Origin: an uncultured Alphaproteobacteria bacterium
GTDB taxonomy: Bacteria > Pseudomonadota > Alphaproteobacteria > RF32 > CAG-239
Assembly (NCBI GenBank): GCA_910577205.1
Contig: CAJTMA010000009.1
Span: 1-64,000, forward strand
DNA length: 64,000 nucleotides
Direction of reading: 5' to 3'
Shown: positions 61,477 to 64,000 of the stretch, piece by piece
How positions within the stretch are numbered: position 1 is the stretch's first letter
Layout: each line of letters opens with the position of its first letter
Program-made: the position numbers and the translations under genes
Notes under the pieces: model-generated
Told to the model about the DNA's origin: nothing
Seen by the model: only the letters and a program-made list of their open reading frames with translations
Database searches by the model: none

Positions 61477-61673
61477 TTTAACACCCCTGCTATATATTTA
61501 TAAACAGCATACCACCTTCGCGTTATTTTGTCTAGAACTATATGATTAAAATCAAGCAAATAAAAAAATTTATACAAAATTTACAAAAACCCATATAGAC
61601 AGTATGATTGAAATATGATATGTTTTAGATAAGAAATTATAACTAACAAATTATTAATTAAAAACTTACAATC

Positions 61674-61976
61674 ATGAAAACATTAGAAGATTGGAAAAAC
61701 GGAGCAGATTACTCCGATGAAGCTTATGAAAAATATTATAACGTTTTAACATCATATGATGCATTCGGAAAATTTCTTAAAATATTTTTTATTATAATTG
61801 TATGTTTGTTAGCCACCGGCTTAGCAATATGGCAATGGGAAAATATTTTAAAAGTTTCTAACAGTATATACAGCTTCATGACCTCTCACCCCAAAGTAAA
61901 AGAAATAGTTGTTATTTCTATTGGAAGTATGCTTGTAGCATGCATCCCCCTCATAACTTTGAGAAGAAAGAGATAA
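61674..61976 (+). CDS. Small two-helix membrane protein
   Basis: 100 residues with membrane segments at about 32-54 and 77-95 and a basic end LRRKR. Not recognised. TAGACA and TATGTT with a 17-bp spacer lie upstream, and the leader carries TTATTAATT (61651-61659) 14 nt before the ATG, without a ribosome site. Followed by a strong terminator. Confidence 0.7.
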   Translation: MKTLEDWKNGADYSDEAYEKYYNVLTSYDAFGKFLKIFFIIIVCLLATGLAIWQWENILKVSNSIYSFMTSHPKVKEIVVISIGSMLVACIPLITLRRKR

Positions 61977-61983
61977 CCCAATT

Positions 61984-62020
61984 AAAGCCCCTTGAAACAT
62001 ATTGTTTCTAAGGGGCTTTA
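61984..62020 (+). terminator. Terminator after the two-helix membrane protein
   Basis: AAAGCCCCTT-GAAACA pairs with TGTTTC-AAGGGGCTTT around TAT, a very stable hairpin, but only a short T stretch follows. Confidence 0.75.
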
Positions 62021-62113
62021 AAGCATCATAAAATTGGATACAGGATAAATCTAATTACTGAAAAAGAAATAAAAAAAAACAATTTCCATTAAGGATACAA
62101 ACTTTCGGTTTGT

Positions 62114-62131
62114 CCACGCTCGCTAGCGTGG
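62114..62131. other. Short perfect hairpin upstream of the EamA fragment end
   Basis: CCACGCT/AGCGTGG with loop CGCT. No T-run; could be a protein-binding site or a transcript 3' structure. Confidence 0.35.
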
Positions 62132-62172
62132 AAACAGCACCTAACGACACCTTGATATACCGCAAACTGATT

Positions 62173-62556
62173 CTAACTGTAATAAACGCCGATGACGGAA
62201 ATCACACCCAACACCAGCGCAATCATTTTTTTAAGGGTAAACTTATCCATCTTAAAAATAACAGAAAGCACAAACACCAGAAAAATCCTCATTTGTTCAA
62301 TAATCATCACAACTGTAGGAGCGTCGTTCACAAAACTAAACGTTTCTAAAACATAATATAGGCTCTCCAAAACCCCGATACCAAACCTAAAAACAGCAAA
62401 CTGTTCCAAGGCTTTAACAAAACAAACATACCCCAGCAACACAAAGACGCCATGCGCCAACAGATAAGGGACAGACGCATAAGTAACCGTTATTCCTGTA
62501 TTAAGCCCATATCCTAAGCAGCCAAACACCTTATGCAATCCACAGTTCAAACGCAC
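62173..62556 (-). pseudogene. EamA/DMT transporter remnant
   Basis: 127 residues matching only the last membrane-helix bundle of a drug/metabolite transporter (HGVFVLLGYVCFVKALEQF, then VVMIIEQMRIFLVFVLSVIF and ALVLGVISVIGVYYS). Complete members have ten helices and about 290 residues, so the N-terminal half is missing; no further matching sequence lies upstream before the next gene. Most likely a truncated remnant. Confidence 0.6.
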
Positions 62557-62576
62557 TCCTCCGCGCCTCGCTCGAA

Positions 62577-63020
62577 CTATTTATTTTTTAGATTTTGATA
62601 TGGCCGAATAAAGCTCACATATGTCGCCCAGATAAGGGCTAATATTAAAATTCCCCAATACACAAAAGAAATATAATAAAGATAATGAGGAAGCACGGAG
62701 TAAAATTCATTTCCATGATATTGTGCTAAAGCGGCATTATATCCATAAATTACTCCGGGAATAATTACAAATATAATACTAAAATACCCCAATACCCCCA
62801 AAGCTAATAGATAATTTGTTGTTTTTAAAAACCTTTCACGAAAGCGACTGAAAAACATAAACCCTTTTCTAAAGCACAAGAGCCAAAACATAATTACAAA
62901 AGCAACTAAAGCAATGATATTTAAAATATCAAAAAAAGAACCATTTCCCAAATTAAGCAAGAAGGAGATAATAAAATAAAATCCACCTAAAATTAAAAGA
63001 TGTTGTCCCAGAGTTTTCAT
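62577..63020 (-). CDS. Four-helix membrane protein of unknown function
   Basis: 147 residues with about four membrane segments (near 7-23, 33-49, 70-93, 113-134). Not recognised; Phe/Tyr/Ile-rich. AAGGAG precedes the ATG, so it differs in leader type from the other orphan genes. Confidence 0.7.
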   Translation of the reverse strand: MKTLGQHLLILGGFYFIISFLLNLGNGSFFDILNIIALVAFVIMFWLLCFRKGFMFFSRFRERFLKTTNYLLALGVLGYFSIIFVIIPGVIYGYNAALAQYHGNEFYSVLPHYLYYISFVYWGILILALIWATYVSFIRPYQNLKNK

Positions 63021-63069
63021 AAATATTATCTCCTTACCGATTGCATTCTATAATATGAAATTAAATCAT

Positions 63070-63192
63070 TTATTTTTTACGTTTACAAGTATCGTTATAG
63101 GTTTGTTGAGCGACAAATCCAAGTTTCCCCAAATTGAACCCGTTATTCCAATATGTTAAGAGTAAATTCTCATCAACTTCACCTTTTTCCAA
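63070..63192 (-). pseudogene. Possible coding remnant
   Basis: A 40-codon open stretch ending in TAA that reads like protein (ENLLLTYWNNGFNLGKLGF, ending CKRKK) but has no good start or ribosome site; a TTG at 63192 opens it. It may be the C-terminal end of a lost gene. A hairpin with flanking A- and T-runs (63193-63222) follows on the plus side. The rest of 63021-63348 is AT-rich with nothing recognisable. Confidence 0.3.
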
Positions 63193-63348
63193 TAAAAAGC
63201 CGCCTTTTCGGACGGTTTTTTATTTGGCAGGGCATATAGGGCACTCCACGGACTTTTAGTCAATCTGTTATCAACTTTAAACATAAAACTTGACTTTATA
63301 ATCTCAACATTCATCATACAAAGTACAGCTAAAATGGAGATTTAGGTT

Positions 63349-63882
63349 ATGAGCGGTATAAAAGTATCTTTAGAAAAAATAACAGAAGCAGATAAAAGTG
63401 AATTCAAACACAAAATACAAGAAGCCTTTGGAATTGCATTAGCTGAAAACTTTGGAGAGACAGAACCTATTCCGTCCGATAAAGAATTGGAGGAAGATTT
63501 TGACACTCCTGACAACATCACATATAACATCATCTGTAATAATAAAAAAGTTGGCGGAGCTATTGTTAAGATTAACCCCAAAACACAACGCAATTTTTTG
63601 GAGTTATTTTTTATTTATGCTGGTTGCCACAGTTCAGGAATAGGATTAGCCGCATGGAAAGCTATTGAAGCTCAACACCCTGAAACTCAGGTGTGGGAAA
63701 CCGTACCCCCCTATTTTGAAAAAAGAAACATCAATTTTTATGTCAATAAATGCGGTTTTCATATCGTAGAATTTTGTAACAAGCACCATCGTAGCCATAA
63801 TGAACACTATAATCAGGAATGGGATAAAGACATTCCTGGAACAGAAGACTTTTTTGTGTTTGAAAAAATAATGAAGAAATGA
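63349..63882 (+). CDS. GNAT-family N-acetyltransferase
   Basis: 177 residues. The segment LELFFIYAGCHSSGIGLAAW matches the strand-4/acetyl-CoA loop of GNAT enzymes, and NFYVNKCGFHIVEF matches the C-terminal strand region. Substrate unknown. GGAG lies upstream of the ATG. Confidence 0.75.
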   Translation: MSGIKVSLEKITEADKSEFKHKIQEAFGIALAENFGETEPIPSDKELEEDFDTPDNITYNIICNNKKVGGAIVKINPKTQRNFLELFFIYAGCHSSGIGLAAWKAIEAQHPETQVWETVPPYFEKRNINFYVNKCGFHIVEFCNKHHRSHNEHYNQEWDKDIPGTEDFFVFEKIMKK

Positions 63883-63948
63883 ATCCCGAAACCCGATAGG
63901 ATTCAAACCGCGTTAAACACTTGTAAAATAAAGGATTTAATCTGGGAT

Positions 63949-64000
63949 AGTCCGTGTAACTACCCAAAAATAGCTTCATTGGACACGCCTCACACGGACT
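63949..64000. repeat. Inverted repeat at the window edge
   Basis: AGTCCGTGT (63949-63957) pairs perfectly with ACACGGACT (63992-64000) across a 34-nt loop. The pairing may continue beyond the window. It lies after the GNAT gene on the plus strand; membership in the palindrome family cannot be judged from the visible part. Confidence 0.5.

Overview
The window is AT-rich chromosomal DNA from an alphaproteobacterium. This is inferred from the DUF1150 gene, the lptC-lptA-lptB-rpoN-hpf-ptsN block, the lnt-XRE-metK-trmB order, the long FtsZ with an alphaproteobacterial C-terminal peptide, and RpoB and RpoC sizes of 1391 and 1386 residues. The low GC and the orphan-gene content suggest a host-associated (gut-type) lineage; that last step is inference. 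No rRNA or tRNA gene, CRISPR array, insertion sequence or integrase was found.

Layout: 1-3.6 kb is the str operon (tuf partial, fusA, rpsG, rpsL; minus strand). 4.1-10 kb carries lipopolysaccharide transport and regulation genes (kdsD, lptC, lptA, lptB, rpoN, hpf, ptsN). 10-17.3 kb is mixed: DUF1150, a histidine kinase, infA, a YqaA-type membrane protein, a tandem pseudo-receiver protein, folD, DUF167, YggT and TerB-like. 17.4-24.4 kb is miaB-phoH-ybeY-lnt-XRE-metK-trmB. 24.4-27.8 kb holds an exported protein, ackA and pta. 27.9-38.8 kb is ndk, DUF2066, an AI-2E-type transporter and a reduced division/cell-wall cluster (mraY, ftsW, murG, murB, ftsQ, ftsA, ftsZ) without murD, murC and ddl. 38.8-43.5 kb is an island of small orphan genes. 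43.6-60 kb is rpoC-rpoB-rplL-rplJ-rplA-rplK-nusG-secE (minus strand), interrupted twice by unrelated genes. 60-64 kb is a second orphan-gene zone with decayed genes.

The main novelty is a family of about eleven long imperfect palindromes, roughly 65-130 bp each, lying directly against the stop codons of minus-strand genes: fusA, ackA (three in tandem), pta, an ompA-like gene (two), rplL, rplJ and rplA (two). The outer arms differ between loci but stay self-complementary, and in most copies the gene-side arm includes the stop codon. The centre is a small hairpin whose closing base pair changes in a compensatory way between copies. Read on the plus strand, the mismatches are mostly purine against purine, with recurrent tandem G-A oppositions.

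A second pattern is a set of eight or nine orphan genes that lack a Shine-Dalgarno sequence and share an AT-rich leader containing TTATTAAYT about 8-26 nt before ATG. Two of them, in tandem, encode proteins with the same framework and a hypervariable C-terminal lectin-like region, as in targets of diversity-generating retroelements. No reverse transcriptase or template repeat lies in the window.
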